A DNA stretch of 64,000 bases from Candidatus Melainabacteria bacterium (GCA_023250155.1 JAHFBG010000004.1:118532-182531), one strand, 5' to 3'; positions 16,605 to 26,468 are shown, counted from the first letter of the stretch. Translations and numbers: made by a program. The notes: generated by a model not told the origin, from the letters alone.

Positions 16605-17411
16605 ATGCCAGCAGAATGCACAATAAAAAAAGAATCTATGGATGCAGGTCATGACCTACCCGGTGAGGGGCATAAAGCACGAATTGCTACGTTTAAAGTT
16701 TTTCGTGGAGATAAAAATACTGGAAGTGAAGTGGAGTATAAAGTACCTGTAGAAGAAGGAATGGTAGTTTTAGATGCGATTCATTATATTCAGAGAAATA
16801 TTTCTCCTGATTTAGCTGTTAGATGGAATTGTAAAGCGGCAAAGTGTGGTTCATGTAGTGCAGAAGTAAATGGTAAACCACGACTTATGTGTAAGACCAG
16901 GTTAGATGATTTTTCTAGTGGTGAAGAAATTAAAGTTTACCCGATGAAATCATTTCCTGTGATAAAAGATTTAGCATGTGATGTTTCATGGAATTTTGAA
17001 GTGAACAAAAAAATCACTCCATTTACACCCAAAGAAAACACTTCATGGATAATGAATCAAAGAGATATTGATAGGGTCCAAGAATTTAGAAAATGTATTG
17101 AATGTTTTGCATGTCAGAATGTATGCCATGTGATTCGTGATCATGATTTAAAACCAAAATTTGCTGGGCCAAGATTTTTTGTTCGTGTAGCAGGATTAGA
17201 AATGCATCCTCTTGATGGGGCAGATAGATTAGAAGCTCTAAAGAATGACATGGGTATAGGCTTTTGTAATATTACAAAGTGCTGTACTGAAGTATGTCCT
17301 GAAGACATCCATATAACTGATAATGCAATTATTCCACTAAAAGAGAGAGTTGTGGATAGATATTTTGATCCAGTTAAGATTATTCTTAGAAAACTCTTTG
17401 TTAAGCGATAA
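16605..17411 (+). CDS. sdhB: Succinate dehydrogenase iron-sulfur subunit
   Basis: SdhB carries the [2Fe-2S], [4Fe-4S] and [3Fe-4S] clusters that pass electrons from SdhA to the membrane subunit. The N-terminal ferredoxin domain has CKAAKCGSCSAEVNGKP and a further Cys in LMCKT. The C-terminal domain has CIECFACQNVCHV and CNITKCCTEVCPEDI. The frame is open further upstream, but I chose the ATG at 16605 (268 residues): AGAGG lies 8 nt before it, and the upstream part would overlap sdhA out of frame. A near-perfect hairpin (GGACAGGT/ACCTGCCC, 16567-16585) sits between sdhA and sdhB. Confidence 0.93.
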   Translation: MPAECTIKKESMDAGHDLPGEGHKARIATFKVFRGDKNTGSEVEYKVPVEEGMVVLDAIHYIQRNISPDLAVRWNCKAAKCGSCSAEVNGKPRLMCKTRLDDFSSGEEIKVYPMKSFPVIKDLACDVSWNFEVNKKITPFTPKENTSWIMNQRDIDRVQEFRKCIECFACQNVCHVIRDHDLKPKFAGPRFFVRVAGLEMHPLDGADRLEALKNDMGIGFCNITKCCTEVCPEDIHITDNAIIPLKERVVDRYFDPVKIILRKLFVKR

Positions 17412-17482
17412 CCTACGGCTTAAATAATTAATAAAAAATAAAAATCTTACTTTAAATTATTGAATTCAATAATACTATTGGT

Positions 17483-18421
17483 ATGCAATTACAGCCTGCT
17501 GTTAATAAATTTGAACCTATAAAAAATTTGCTTTTAGAGTTAAGAGCAAATAGGCATCATTTAGTACTAAGTTTTGAGGATGAATTGACTTTGCCACCAG
17601 ATACAAGTTCTATAAGAGGAAATTCACAAGCAGTATTTAACTCAAAAAAACTAATTGAACAGATTAAAGACTTAAGAAAAAATATTTCTGATATTTATCA
17701 AAAGTCGTTGACTGGGGTCATTTATAATTTACACGATTCTACATTTTCAACAGTTGATGTAATCGGGCTGTTAGATATATTTGAATCACTTGTATTAGAT
17801 GCTACTACACAAGATGGCTCTAAGAACAAACAAGCTGTGAAAGATAGAGTGAATCTATTAAACAAAGAAATATTTAAACTAACTCATAAAAGAAAAAAAG
17901 AATTAAAAGAAGTACAAGCAGTCTATCAAACTAATACCCCTAAAATTATTGAAGCAGTACTGGACAAAAAAATAATAAGGTTAAATCTCTCTAGGCTCTC
18001 TGAAGACCCGATTTGGTGGAATACATTGAGTTCTAATTTGTACAGTATATCTTGTGATATAAAAGAAGCACTTACAAAATTAAATCTAGAAAATGAAAAT
18101 ATTAGATTTCCTCTTTTTGAAGCACTGAAAAATGCATTTGTTCATGGGAATGATTTGGATTTTACTTTGCCTATTACTTTTTATTTAGAGTTAGATGAAA
18201 AGAAGAAAGCAACTAAAATTATAGTTTTTGATTGTGCTAAAGAAAAAGAAGAAAGTTTATTACAAGAAATAAAAAAAGAAAAAGCAGTTTTGGGTTGCTT
18301 GTATGGCTGGAGAGAAGGCATTCAAAACCTGCAAGACATGGGGTGGAAAGTAACACTTAATCCCATCATTAATCCAGAATCGAAAGAAAAAACAGGGACT
18401 TGTTGTGTTTTAGTTAGGTAG
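17483..18421 (+). CDS. GHKL/HATPase-like protein, possible anti-sigma-type kinase
   Basis: The N-terminal 180 residues are helical and unrecognised. They include coiled segments such as KLIEQIKDLRKNISDIYQ. The C-terminal 120 residues resemble a histidine-kinase-type ATPase domain of the RsbW class. An N-box-like EALKNAFVHGND lies at about residue 212, FDCAKEKEE stands where a D-box would be, and GWREGIQNLQDMGWKV may correspond to a G-box and lid. The end GTCCVLVR fits the last strand. There is no sensor or phosphoacceptor domain. The N-box and order of elements support the call; the role is inferred. It lies downstream of sdhB and converges on the metallo-hydrolase gene. Confidence 0.5.
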   Translation: MQLQPAVNKFEPIKNLLLELRANRHHLVLSFEDELTLPPDTSSIRGNSQAVFNSKKLIEQIKDLRKNISDIYQKSLTGVIYNLHDSTFSTVDVIGLLDIFESLVLDATTQDGSKNKQAVKDRVNLLNKEIFKLTHKRKKELKEVQAVYQTNTPKIIEAVLDKKIIRLNLSRLSEDPIWWNTLSSNLYSISCDIKEALTKLNLENENIRFPLFEALKNAFVHGNDLDFTLPITFYLELDEKKKATKIIVFDCAKEKEESLLQEIKKEKAVLGCLYGWREGIQNLQDMGWKVTLNPIINPESKEKTGTCCVLVR

Positions 18422-18430
18422 ATGTTTCTG

Positions 18431-18567
18431 AAAAAGTCTTTTTTATTATCACCCATATACCTTTGCTCACCTTTCACCCTGCGCAAAATGCTATTACTAA
18501 ATTTTGACAGCATTTTGCTTGGGATACGGTTCGCTTAAGGCATATGGGTTTTTATTTAAGACTTTTT
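18431..18567. repeat. Large nested inverted repeat between convergent genes
   Basis: Outer arms AAAAAGTCTT (18431-18440) and AAGACTTTTT (18558-18567) are perfect, as are ACCCATAT (18451-18458) and ATATGGGT (18542-18549), with a short mismatched bubble between. Inside, GCAAAATGCT (18483-18492) and AGCATTTTGC (18509-18518) form a second perfect stem. The whole is about 137 bp. It fills the gap between convergent genes and may act as a double-sided terminator or be a small non-autonomous element. Confidence 0.65.
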
Positions 18568-18569
18568 GC

Positions 18570-19967
18570 TTATAAAATATAAGCGTCATTTGTCTTTGGT
18601 ATTTCTACATGACATCCTCTAGCACGTAATATTTCTGCAAATGAATTCATATTAGGTTCAGAGCCATGAGTTAAAAAAGTAGTATCGGGTTTTCCTGTAC
18701 CTCTATGCCATGTATTAAGACCATTTGTATCAGCATGAGCTGAAAAGCCGCTTAATTTAACGATCTTTGCTCTTACATCAATTGGGTGTCCTTGAATATA
18801 AATAGGTGAAACACCATCCATTAGTTTTCGTGACATACTTCCTTCTGATGCAAAACTTATAAGAATTACACTACACTCAGGTCTCCATAAATTGTGTTTT
18901 AGGTGATGTTGAACACGTCCCCCATCTCCCATTCCTGAGCCAGCTAGTATTACAGCTCCTCTTTTAATATCGTTTATAGCTATTGAAGCTGCTACACTTT
19001 TTGTCATTTCTAAATTAGAGAAAATAAAGGGGTCAACTCCTTTAGCAATAAGCTGTTTAGTATCATCGTTAAACCAGTCTGGGAATTCACTCATAATTTT
19101 TGTAGCATCTATTGCCATAGGAGAGTCTAGAAATACTTTTATATCACCGGGTAATTCACCATTTTCTATTCCTTCTCTTAAAAAATATAATATTTCTTGT
19201 GCTCTTTCAACTGCAAATGTAGGTATAATCACATTTCCATTATTGTTCACAGTTTCATTTATGGTTTTATAGAGTTCTTTAACAGCTAGTTCTATAGGCA
19301 TGTGAATAGAGCCTCCATAAGTAGTTTCCTTTACAACATAATTGGCTCTACCTGGTGATGAAGGGTTAGGTACAATGGGTTTATTTTTATTTCCTATATC
19401 ACCTGAAAATACTATACTTTTTTCAACACCATTTTCGACTACTGTCAGTTTAGCTGAAGCTGCTCCAACTATATGACCTGCATTAATAAACTCTAAAATA
19501 ATATCATTCCCAAGATCAATAACCTCATTGTAATTAAGAGACTGACTAAAGTGGCTTAAAGCTTGTGCAACATCTTGTTTTGTATATAGTGGAGTTAAAT
19601 CAGAATTTTTAATAGATTTTTTAATTTTATTTAAATAAGCAGCTTCTTCAGCTTTTCTTTCAAATGACTTTGCAGAGTCATTCATTATCAGTTCAGATAT
19701 ACGAGGAGTAGGTTTAGTCGATATAACTTCTCCCCTAAACCCTTTTTTTACAGCATATGGAATCCGTCCACAGTGATCTAAGTGTGCATGAGTAAGAACG
19801 ATATAATCAATATCTTTTGGATCGAAAGGAAGATCTTTGTTTTTTAATTCTTCTTTGATTCCTCCTTGAAACATCCCAAGATCAATCAATGTTTTTTTCT
19901 TATTAGCTTCAAGCAGATAACATGAACCTGTAACTTCTCTTGCTGCACCATAAACGGATAGTTTCAT
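18570..19967 (-). CDS. Beta-CASP metallo-beta-lactamase-fold hydrolase (RNA-processing type)
   Basis: This 465-residue protein belongs to the MBL-fold/beta-CASP family, which includes RNA 3'-end-processing nucleases and related exonucleases. The zinc site shows LTHAHLDHCGRIP (HxHxDH) near residue 58, INAGHIVGAAS for the next His, and FSGDIGN for the bridging Asp. The beta-CASP insert carries PTFAVERAQEIL, LDSPMA and GSGMGDGGRVQHHL, and the C-terminus has SGFSAHAD and THGSEPN. The substrate may be RNA. No KH domain is seen. A GGAA-type weak ribosome site precedes it. Confidence 0.85.
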   Translation of the reverse strand: MKLSVYGAAREVTGSCYLLEANKKKTLIDLGMFQGGIKEELKNKDLPFDPKDIDYIVLTHAHLDHCGRIPYAVKKGFRGEVISTKPTPRISELIMNDSAKSFERKAEEAAYLNKIKKSIKNSDLTPLYTKQDVAQALSHFSQSLNYNEVIDLGNDIILEFINAGHIVGAASAKLTVVENGVEKSIVFSGDIGNKNKPIVPNPSSPGRANYVVKETTYGGSIHMPIELAVKELYKTINETVNNNGNVIIPTFAVERAQEILYFLREGIENGELPGDIKVFLDSPMAIDATKIMSEFPDWFNDDTKQLIAKGVDPFIFSNLEMTKSVAASIAINDIKRGAVILAGSGMGDGGRVQHHLKHNLWRPECSVILISFASEGSMSRKLMDGVSPIYIQGHPIDVRAKIVKLSGFSAHADTNGLNTWHRGTGKPDTTFLTHGSEPNMNSFAEILRARGCHVEIPKTNDAYIL

Positions 19968-20062
19968 AATTTGTTTCCTTAAATGTTTTATTTAGAAATT
20001 AGATTAATTATACAGGTATAAAAAATAAATTGAGTTATGAAAATATAGAGAAAGAGTGAATA

Positions 20063-21340
20063 CTAATTTGATTGTTTCTTTTGTGGTGTAGATGTAGAAG
20101 GTCTTATAGAATTGATACCACCTTCATTTCTAAACCACCAAACATTTAGATCAGAGCCGGGAAAATGAAATAAACCAGCCCGGACAAATGTTTTTTCATT
20201 TTTTTCATAAGTAAATCCATCTGTTCTTCTAATTTCTCTATACTCATCTAATAAACTATCATCACCTATCCAAGGAAGACTTGTATTTTCTTTCAGTATT
20301 TGAACCATGTTTGGAATTGCTACATTTCTAGAATTTAATAAGGTATTAAGCATAGAGTCTGCATTCTCTTTTGAAATATCACCATTTCTAACTCTTTCAT
20401 AAAGATATTTTCTATAACCTTTAAAACCAACTTGTTCATTATAAGGTTTTTCAAATTCAGACTGTGCGGTGACAGAACCATCAAAAAGCTTAAGTGTTTC
20501 CTTAGGTAGAATCTCAAGAAGTTCACTATCTTTAATTTCAAATCTTTTTTCACGTGGAGTATGGCAACCAATACAAGACAAAGGACTACTTACTATATGC
20601 ATGGTTTGTGCTCTAGTATTAGCCCAAGTTTCTTTTTTTGTTTCTTTGTCTACTGTTTTAGTATAAGGTCCATAGAAATTTTGATTGTATACAGATGCTC
20701 TAAATGGTGAGTTTCCTCCTGAGCCATCATAGTTAATCCCCCATATAATATTAATCATATGTGGAATAAAAAGTTGATTAGCACCCTTTTTATCTAATGC
20801 ACCATCAAAAGCTTGAACCCTTGTTCTAATTGTTTCAGGAAGTAAAATAGCCCCGGTGTCTTCACTAATTGGCCAATGCTCATTGACATAGATTCTTCTG
20901 CCCGATTGTTTATCATCATAGTACTTGACTATGTGAAACATTAATTGAGTACCCATATCATCACCATGATCTACACCACCTGGGACAAAATCTGTGTATG
21001 CAATCTTTACTTTTCTATCTTTTTCTGTAATTTTACCGGAATTAAGTGCTGCTATATCTTCTTGTTCAGCTGTATATAGCTTAATTAATTGTTCACGAAC
21101 TGTTGGATAAACAGTCTTATCCCATTCTATTTCTCTTGTTCTTAGATCCGTTTTACTGTCAGCTTTTAAAAGAGACTGAACCATATCAAAATCATTTTTA
21201 TTGAGAATCGAATTTCTTGTGGGTAGTGGGGATGGAACCTGCTTTGGTTCATCTGCTTTGCTTGCTAAGAATGGTATGGAAGCTGCAGTTGTTAATATAC
21301 TAGCTGCTATTCCAAAGCGAGTTGTTGGATTGATTTGCAT
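20063..21340 (-). CDS. Hypothetical exported protein with one CXXCH heme-binding motif
   Basis: This 425-residue protein starts with a signal-peptide-like segment (FGIAASILTTAASIPFLASKA), so it should be exported. A single CXXCH motif, SCIGCHTPREKRFE, is at about residue 257 and could bind one c-type heme covalently. The rest contains aromatic-rich conserved-looking blocks (GVDHGDDMGTQLMFHIVKYY, WWFRNEGG) but no domain I can name. It is likely a periplasmic or surface mono-heme redox protein. It is divergent from the gene at 21542 with a 200-bp AT-rich gap. Confidence 0.6.
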   Translation of the reverse strand: MQINPTTRFGIAASILTTAASIPFLASKADEPKQVPSPLPTRNSILNKNDFDMVQSLLKADSKTDLRTREIEWDKTVYPTVREQLIKLYTAEQEDIAALNSGKITEKDRKVKIAYTDFVPGGVDHGDDMGTQLMFHIVKYYDDKQSGRRIYVNEHWPISEDTGAILLPETIRTRVQAFDGALDKKGANQLFIPHMINIIWGINYDGSGGNSPFRASVYNQNFYGPYTKTVDKETKKETWANTRAQTMHIVSSPLSCIGCHTPREKRFEIKDSELLEILPKETLKLFDGSVTAQSEFEKPYNEQVGFKGYRKYLYERVRNGDISKENADSMLNTLLNSRNVAIPNMVQILKENTSLPWIGDDSLLDEYREIRRTDGFTYEKNEKTFVRAGLFHFPGSDLNVWWFRNEGGINSIRPSTSTPQKKQSN

Positions 21341-21541
21341 TTAAAACCTTTACTGTAATTGGTTTTTATATACTAACATATTGATTATGGTGTGTAAATA
21401 AAGAGCGAATAAGTAAGCGAAGCTCATAAAAATTGTTCCAAATATTACAAATTTCAGCTTATTCTTAACCTTTCTTTTTAAATCCTTTCAAAATTTATTG
21501 TTTTATATATTATTAACTCTTATTGATAAAACATAGCTAAA

Positions 21542-22204
21542 ATGAAAAAATCAATCAAATTAATATTAGGTTTATTGTTAGTAATCACACTACTTGTGAA
21601 CTTAGCTGCCATTGCAGAGTTTACAAAAGCTCCATCAAGTTATTTAGCTAAAGTTAGTAATTCATCTACAAAATCGGTATCAAAACCAAGCAGTGGTGGT
21701 AAGTCCTCGTCAGGAGGAAAATCTTCTGGAGGTAAGTCTTCTGGTGGCAAATCATCTGGAAGTAAGTCTAAAGGTCCTTTATCTGTTTTAAGCATAGTAA
21801 GAGGGACGATTACTTTGATAGCTCCTAAGTCACTTAAAGGAAGCTTAAAATCAATCTATCAAGGAAACAGTAAGACTGTATCGAAGAAGCCAAAAACTAT
21901 TAAAGTTTCAGGCTCACTAAAAGAAGGAGCATTTAAAATAAAAGGGCAAGGTAGTGGAAAAGGATATGTCATAAGCTTAGGTTATCCAAAATCAATTAAT
22001 AAAGCAGGAAAGTTTACTAGTTCCATAGGTTCCATTTCAGTGAAGTATAAGGGTATTGCAGAGAATTTTTTAATTGACAAAGTAACTGGTCAAAGGAAAA
22101 ATAATAAATCAGCAGTATTAAAAGGGACATTTAGTACCAAAGCATCAAGTAAAGGAAAAGAAAGAGCAAAGGGTAGATTTGCTTTAAGACTTACTGCTAA
22201 GTAA
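21542..22204 (+). CDS. Hypothetical exported protein with Ser/Gly/Lys repeats
   Basis: This 220-residue protein has a signal peptide (MKKSIKLILGLLLVITLLVNLAAIA). A low-complexity segment at about residues 45-76 is built from a five-residue unit SSGGK repeated several times. The C-terminal 140 residues are Lys/Gly/Ser-rich, strongly basic, and alternate in a way that suggests beta strands (IKVSGSLKEGAFKIKG, GTFSTKASSKGK). No family is recognised. It precedes the O-antigen polymerase-like gene by 7 bp and may be in its operon. A cell-surface or anionic-polymer-binding role is a guess from charge. Confidence 0.5.
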   Translation: MKKSIKLILGLLLVITLLVNLAAIAEFTKAPSSYLAKVSNSSTKSVSKPSSGGKSSSGGKSSGGKSSGGKSSGSKSKGPLSVLSIVRGTITLIAPKSLKGSLKSIYQGNSKTVSKKPKTIKVSGSLKEGAFKIKGQGSGKGYVISLGYPKSINKAGKFTSSIGSISVKYKGIAENFLIDKVTGQRKNNKSAVLKGTFSTKASSKGKERAKGRFALRLTAK

Positions 22205-22211
22205 TTAGCCT

Positions 22212-23759
22212 GTGATTAGTGATTTTTTAATACTATTTCTATCGGTGTTTTATTGGGGTTCACCAGTTGGGCTAGCAGATTTTTGGGGTCATATTGGTGC
22301 TGTAGTTATAAGCCTTAGTGTTTTAAAAAAAGTTAGTGCTTATCCGATTTTTTGGATAATTGTTTTTGTTTCTGTTTTAACTGCACAGGAATCAAGGTTT
22401 AGTCTTGAATATATCTTATTTGCAATTACTTTTTTTTCAGTAGGACTAAACACTAACTGGAATAATAATGAAGAAAAAACTTCTTTGAAAAGAAAAAAAA
22501 TATTACTTTTAATATTTTTACTTATTGCAGCTTTTAATTTATTTAAATTAGATTTTTCTGAAAGAGGGGGTTCGCTTCTTTGGTTCCCAGTGTTTTTAGT
22601 ATTATATTATCCAAGTTTAAGTTACTCCAATTCACTTATTTATTTAATAAGTGGTATAGCTTTATATCTTTTAAACAAATTTACAACCTTTGTAGCGTTT
22701 ATAACTAGTATGCGCTCAAAGCTAGTTTATCTACTTTCTATCTTTGTTTTTATTTTGTACTTTATCTTTAAACAAAAATTAAATAAGTTTATTATGAAAT
22801 CACTAGAACCAAGATTTTATATCTGGAAATCTGCGTGGTTAGGTTTTCTTGATAAACCACTCTTTGGACATGGCTTTGGAACATTTGCTTTAGATTTCCC
22901 CCTGTACAGAACTCATGCAAAAGTTTTAGGAGGCAGAGTAGATGAACAAGTAGCACATGGTCATAGTTTGCTTACACATTATGGTTTTGAACTAGGATTA
23001 CTAGGACTTGTTTTACTTATTGTTTTATTTTACCTGGTTTATATAAATGCAAAAAAAGCCATTCTTCCACTTTTAATAATTTCTTTATTTGATTCAACAC
23101 TTGTGACCTTTAATCAATACCTACTTGCTGGATTGATAATTATTCCATTTATTAAAGATTTTGGGAAGTTAAAGTTTTTATTTTATAAATATAAAACTCA
23201 ATATATGAAAACAATTTCTTTTATAGGGATTTTAATACTTTCTTTATATGTGCATGTACCAAGTCTAGTGGGTCACTATTACTATTCAAAAAGTGATCTT
23301 GATAATGCAATTAAATGGGATAATAAAAACTCATTGTATTACTTCACTCGTGGAGCAAATAGTTTAAACAAAGATACTAGTCAAAGTGAAAACGATTTTA
23401 TAAAAGCTATTAATTTATCCTCAAACGTAGCATTTTTTCATGGTTTTTTAGGAGCATCACAATTAGCTAACAATAAATATTCTGAAGCAAAAAGAAGTTT
23501 AGAAAAGGCTATGAAACTTGATGGAAATGATGGTTATTGGTGTTTACTCTATTCTTATGCAAACCATGACAATAAATCTCTTTTTGAAGAGTATCAAAAA
23601 AAAGCACTAACAAGAAATCCTGAGATTAAAGAACTTCTTTCTAACTCAAGTGTTACATCTGCTCAATATATTGGAGGTTCTAAAAATGGAGACAGTAGGT
23701 TGTCAGGTTTTTATAGAACAGGAGAGGATATTTATTTCCCATTGCCTGTAGTGGAATGA
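22212..23759 (+). CDS. O-antigen polymerase/ligase-like membrane protein with TPR-like C-terminus
   Basis: This 515-residue protein has about ten hydrophobic segments and the Wzy_C-type region (FGHGFGTFALDF, then VAHGHSLLTHYGFELGLLGL) that defines O-antigen ligase/polymerase families. Residues of about 370-470 are soluble and TPR-like (KWDNKNSLYYFTRGANSL, NKYSEAKRSLEKAMKLDG). It likely polymerises or ligates a surface glycan. The start is GTG at 22212. Its 3' end overlaps the convergent AlkP-like gene by 28 nt. Confidence 0.75.
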   Translation: MISDFLILFLSVFYWGSPVGLADFWGHIGAVVISLSVLKKVSAYPIFWIIVFVSVLTAQESRFSLEYILFAITFFSVGLNTNWNNNEEKTSLKRKKILLLIFLLIAAFNLFKLDFSERGGSLLWFPVFLVLYYPSLSYSNSLIYLISGIALYLLNKFTTFVAFITSMRSKLVYLLSIFVFILYFIFKQKLNKFIMKSLEPRFYIWKSAWLGFLDKPLFGHGFGTFALDFPLYRTHAKVLGGRVDEQVAHGHSLLTHYGFELGLLGLVLLIVLFYLVYINAKKAILPLLIISLFDSTLVTFNQYLLAGLIIIPFIKDFGKLKFLFYKYKTQYMKTISFIGILILSLYVHVPSLVGHYYYSKSDLDNAIKWDNKNSLYYFTRGANSLNKDTSQSENDFIKAINLSSNVAFFHGFLGASQLANNKYSEAKRSLEKAMKLDGNDGYWCLLYSYANHDNKSLFEEYQKKALTRNPEIKELLSNSSVTSAQYIGGSKNGDSRLSGFYRTGEDIYFPLPVVE

Positions 23760-25225
23760 CTCATACCTACTAAGCTTAATAAAAACGACTTACAATCTTC
23801 TAGTTTAATTCTTGTTCTTACATCATTAGGCTTTATATCTTTCCCATAAATAGCCATAATACCTTCTGGTATATGATATGCAGTTGCAGCTTCTAACTTG
23901 TGCATTATAATACCTGCTTTTTCCCAAGTAAAAATTGTTTTATGATTATCTCTTTGTATAAGTGTAAAATAATCAGATTCAATATCTTTTTTAGAAGGGG
24001 TATGTATCCAAATGCTAATCGTATTTCCAATATCATCACAAGTAAAAAATCTTTTTCCACTATTAGTTAAACAATTATTTAAAGAGTCTTTTATATATTG
24101 TTTTATGTTATTGTTAGGAATTTCAACTGCTACTTGTGGAACCATTGCTAGTAAAGGCTTGTAATCATCTTCATTTACATTAAAACAATTTTTAAATAAT
24201 TTATTTACGTTTTCAAGTTCTGCTGAATAGCCTTCAAAGTTAGTATATGTTATGGCATCTTGCCCCATACTTGTAACAAATGCAATAATTATTTCTGGGT
24301 TTGCATTACAGAAATCCATAGCTTCTTTAAGTATGGTATCAAGAGCCGTGAGAGCAAACATCATTGTTTCATAATGAATTGAGTCTAAGTCTTTATAAAG
24401 TCCACGAAAGTCTTCTGGAAAAATATGATTCCAATATCGATGCATTACGCTAGCTAAGTGATTTGTAAAAAAACTTGCATAAGCTGGAGGGTTATTTTTA
24501 CTGTAAAGAGATTTGAAAATATCCCATAAAATAATGCTTTGGAAAGTAGTTCTTCTTGTCATATACATTTTGTCTTTCAGCTCATTTAAAAGGTGTTGGA
24601 TGATTTTTATTGCTGTTTCAGAAGTTATACCAAGTTTAGGTGTAGAGATTAGCATGGGGAGTAGTTCTGTGGATAAAAGTTTTGTCGGTCTTATTACCAA
24701 TCCATTTTTTTGTACTTGATTTAAATTGAATCTCTGAAATGGTTCCAGGTATTGTGGAAAACAAGATTCATCATGTGAAAAACAATCTGGAATATAAAAA
24801 CCATTTTCATTGGGATATATTGGAGGCCAACTTTGTAGTGAACCACAGATTCCTATGGAATGTCCTAAATCTAAAAACTCTTGCCAGATAGGCTTTCCTT
24901 TGAAGGTAGTTATATCTTGACCTAAAAACTTAATACCATGTTTCTTACTGGATAATCCTCTATGAAATGTAGACCATGTAACCCAAGGAGATAATTCTTC
25001 ACTATCAATTATTATGGGATCTCCATCTTTATTCAGTCCATGAACTAGTTTTTCAGGATCAGTATTTTCATTAGTATCGGTTATAACAGTAGTATAAGAT
25101 TCTGATGAATTAAAAAACTTAGCGATATTAGGGAGCAATGGATTATCCTTAAAATGATCAATTATTCTCCATGGAACCTGATTGATTTCTAAGACAAGAA
25201 GTTTTTTCTTTAGTTTGTTTTTCAT
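23732..25225 (-). CDS. AlkP-superfamily phosphohydrolase/phosphomutase-like protein
   Basis: This 497-residue protein resembles AlkP-superfamily hydrolases of the phosphodiesterase/phosphomutase type found in polysaccharide loci. The start LLVLEINQVPWRIIDHF resembles the family's first strand, where the usual Asp-Gly is replaced by Glu-Ile-Asn. PWVTWSTFHRGL has a Thr in the position typical for the nucleophile, followed by KHGI. AFVTSMGQDA may be the second metal region. No membrane segment is seen. It is the last gene of the minus-strand operon that starts at 30111. The substrate is unknown; it may trim or modify a glycan or lipid carrier. Confidence 0.55.
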   Translation of the reverse strand: MKNKLKKKLLVLEINQVPWRIIDHFKDNPLLPNIAKFFNSSESYTTVITDTNENTDPEKLVHGLNKDGDPIIIDSEELSPWVTWSTFHRGLSSKKHGIKFLGQDITTFKGKPIWQEFLDLGHSIGICGSLQSWPPIYPNENGFYIPDCFSHDESCFPQYLEPFQRFNLNQVQKNGLVIRPTKLLSTELLPMLISTPKLGITSETAIKIIQHLLNELKDKMYMTRRTTFQSIILWDIFKSLYSKNNPPAYASFFTNHLASVMHRYWNHIFPEDFRGLYKDLDSIHYETMMFALTALDTILKEAMDFCNANPEIIIAFVTSMGQDAITYTNFEGYSAELENVNKLFKNCFNVNEDDYKPLLAMVPQVAVEIPNNNIKQYIKDSLNNCLTNSGKRFFTCDDIGNTISIWIHTPSKKDIESDYFTLIQRDNHKTIFTWEKAGIIMHKLEAATAYHIPEGIMAIYGKDIKPNDVRTRIKLEDCKSFLLSLVGMSHSTTGNGK

Positions 25226-25231
25226 GACTTT

Positions 25232-26467
25232 TTACGATTTCTCTTTTGTCATCATTGTTTCCTTGATAATTATTTGATTAAACTTAGAAGTGCTGATTCT
25301 TCTCTCATAATATTTAGTAGCAGCTTCTAGTCCATTTTTGCCCATGTCTAGTATCTTCTGAGGATTGCTTAAGCAACCTTCTATAGTTTGAATCATGGCA
25401 GAAATATCTCCAGGTGATAAAGTAATACCACAATTGTATTTTTTTGCTATTACAGATATTTCACTATCTTCATCAATCCAGGCTATAAAAGGTTTTCCAC
25501 AAGCTAAAATACCATAAATTTTACTTGGAACCATTACACCACCTAGCCCTTTTTCAATTGTAATTAAATGAATGTCAGCAGCACCTAGTGAATATTTCAA
25601 TTCATTTCTTTGCTGATATGGTAAAAACTGAATATTTGTTAACTCTTTTTCTTTGACTAGTTTTTGTAAGTTTGTTTTGTTTGCACCATCACCTACTATA
25701 AGAAACTTAATAGAGTGATTTGATTTAAAATAATTTGCAACATCAACTATTTTTTCTAGTCCTTGTGTTAGTCCAATATTTCCAGAATACATAACTGTAA
25801 AACTGTTTTGAAGATTATGGCTCTTTACAAAAGGATTACTATTTTTATTGATTGGGTATAAGTTCTCCAAATTAGCCCAGTCATATACAATTTCAATCTT
25901 CTCTTCACTTATTCCTTTTTTGACAATTTTTCTTTTCATATCATCACCAAGACATATGACTTTATGTGCAAGTTTAAACGATAACAAATTTATTTCTTTA
26001 AGTAATAAGTTTAAAAATGGATTGGTCAATCTTCCTGTCACGATGCCAATTTCAGGGTAAAGATCTTTGCATGAATAAATAAACTTTGCATTATAGAGCT
26101 TCCCAAAACAAATACCGAGAAGCCCAGAGACGGGGGGATCAGTCTGAGCTATTACAACATCAGGTTTGTTTTCTACAAAAAAACCGCCAACAAATGCTGA
26201 TAAAAAATAAGTAGTTAAGTTAATAAGTCTACAAAATAAAAAATTCTTTGGAAACTGTGTACCGTATACTCTAATTATTTTTATTGATTTATATTCTTCT
26301 TTTTTAATTAGTGATCTAGTTTTCTTGTTATTAACATGATGTGAGTAGCCTGCTACCACGGTTACAGTATGCCCATAACTAATTAGATCTTCACAAAGCT
26401 CTGTAAGAAACTGTCCTGTAGCTTCTATATCAGGATAAAATGAACGATTAAAAAATAAAAGATGCAT
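25232..26467 (-). CDS. Glycosyltransferase family 4 protein (WbuB-like)
   Basis: This GT4-type, GT-B-fold enzyme transfers a sugar to a surface-glycan intermediate. The 411 residues show an N-terminal Rossmann half (FFNRSFYPDIEATGQFLTEL, a WbuB-like opening) and a C-terminal donor-binding half with VMYSGNIGLTQGLEKIV, FLIVGDGANK and MVPSKIYGILACGKPFIAW. The Glu-x7-Glu motif of classic GT4 enzymes is degenerate here (VPSKIYGILACG). It lies 1 bp after the epimerase gene in a five-gene operon. Donor and acceptor are unknown. Confidence 0.82.
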   Translation of the reverse strand: MHLLFFNRSFYPDIEATGQFLTELCEDLISYGHTVTVVAGYSHHVNNKKTRSLIKKEEYKSIKIIRVYGTQFPKNFLFCRLINLTTYFLSAFVGGFFVENKPDVVIAQTDPPVSGLLGICFGKLYNAKFIYSCKDLYPEIGIVTGRLTNPFLNLLLKEINLLSFKLAHKVICLGDDMKRKIVKKGISEEKIEIVYDWANLENLYPINKNSNPFVKSHNLQNSFTVMYSGNIGLTQGLEKIVDVANYFKSNHSIKFLIVGDGANKTNLQKLVKEKELTNIQFLPYQQRNELKYSLGAADIHLITIEKGLGGVMVPSKIYGILACGKPFIAWIDEDSEISVIAKKYNCGITLSPGDISAMIQTIEGCLSNPQKILDMGKNGLEAATKYYERRISTSKFNQIIIKETMMTKEKS

Positions 26468-26468
26468 T

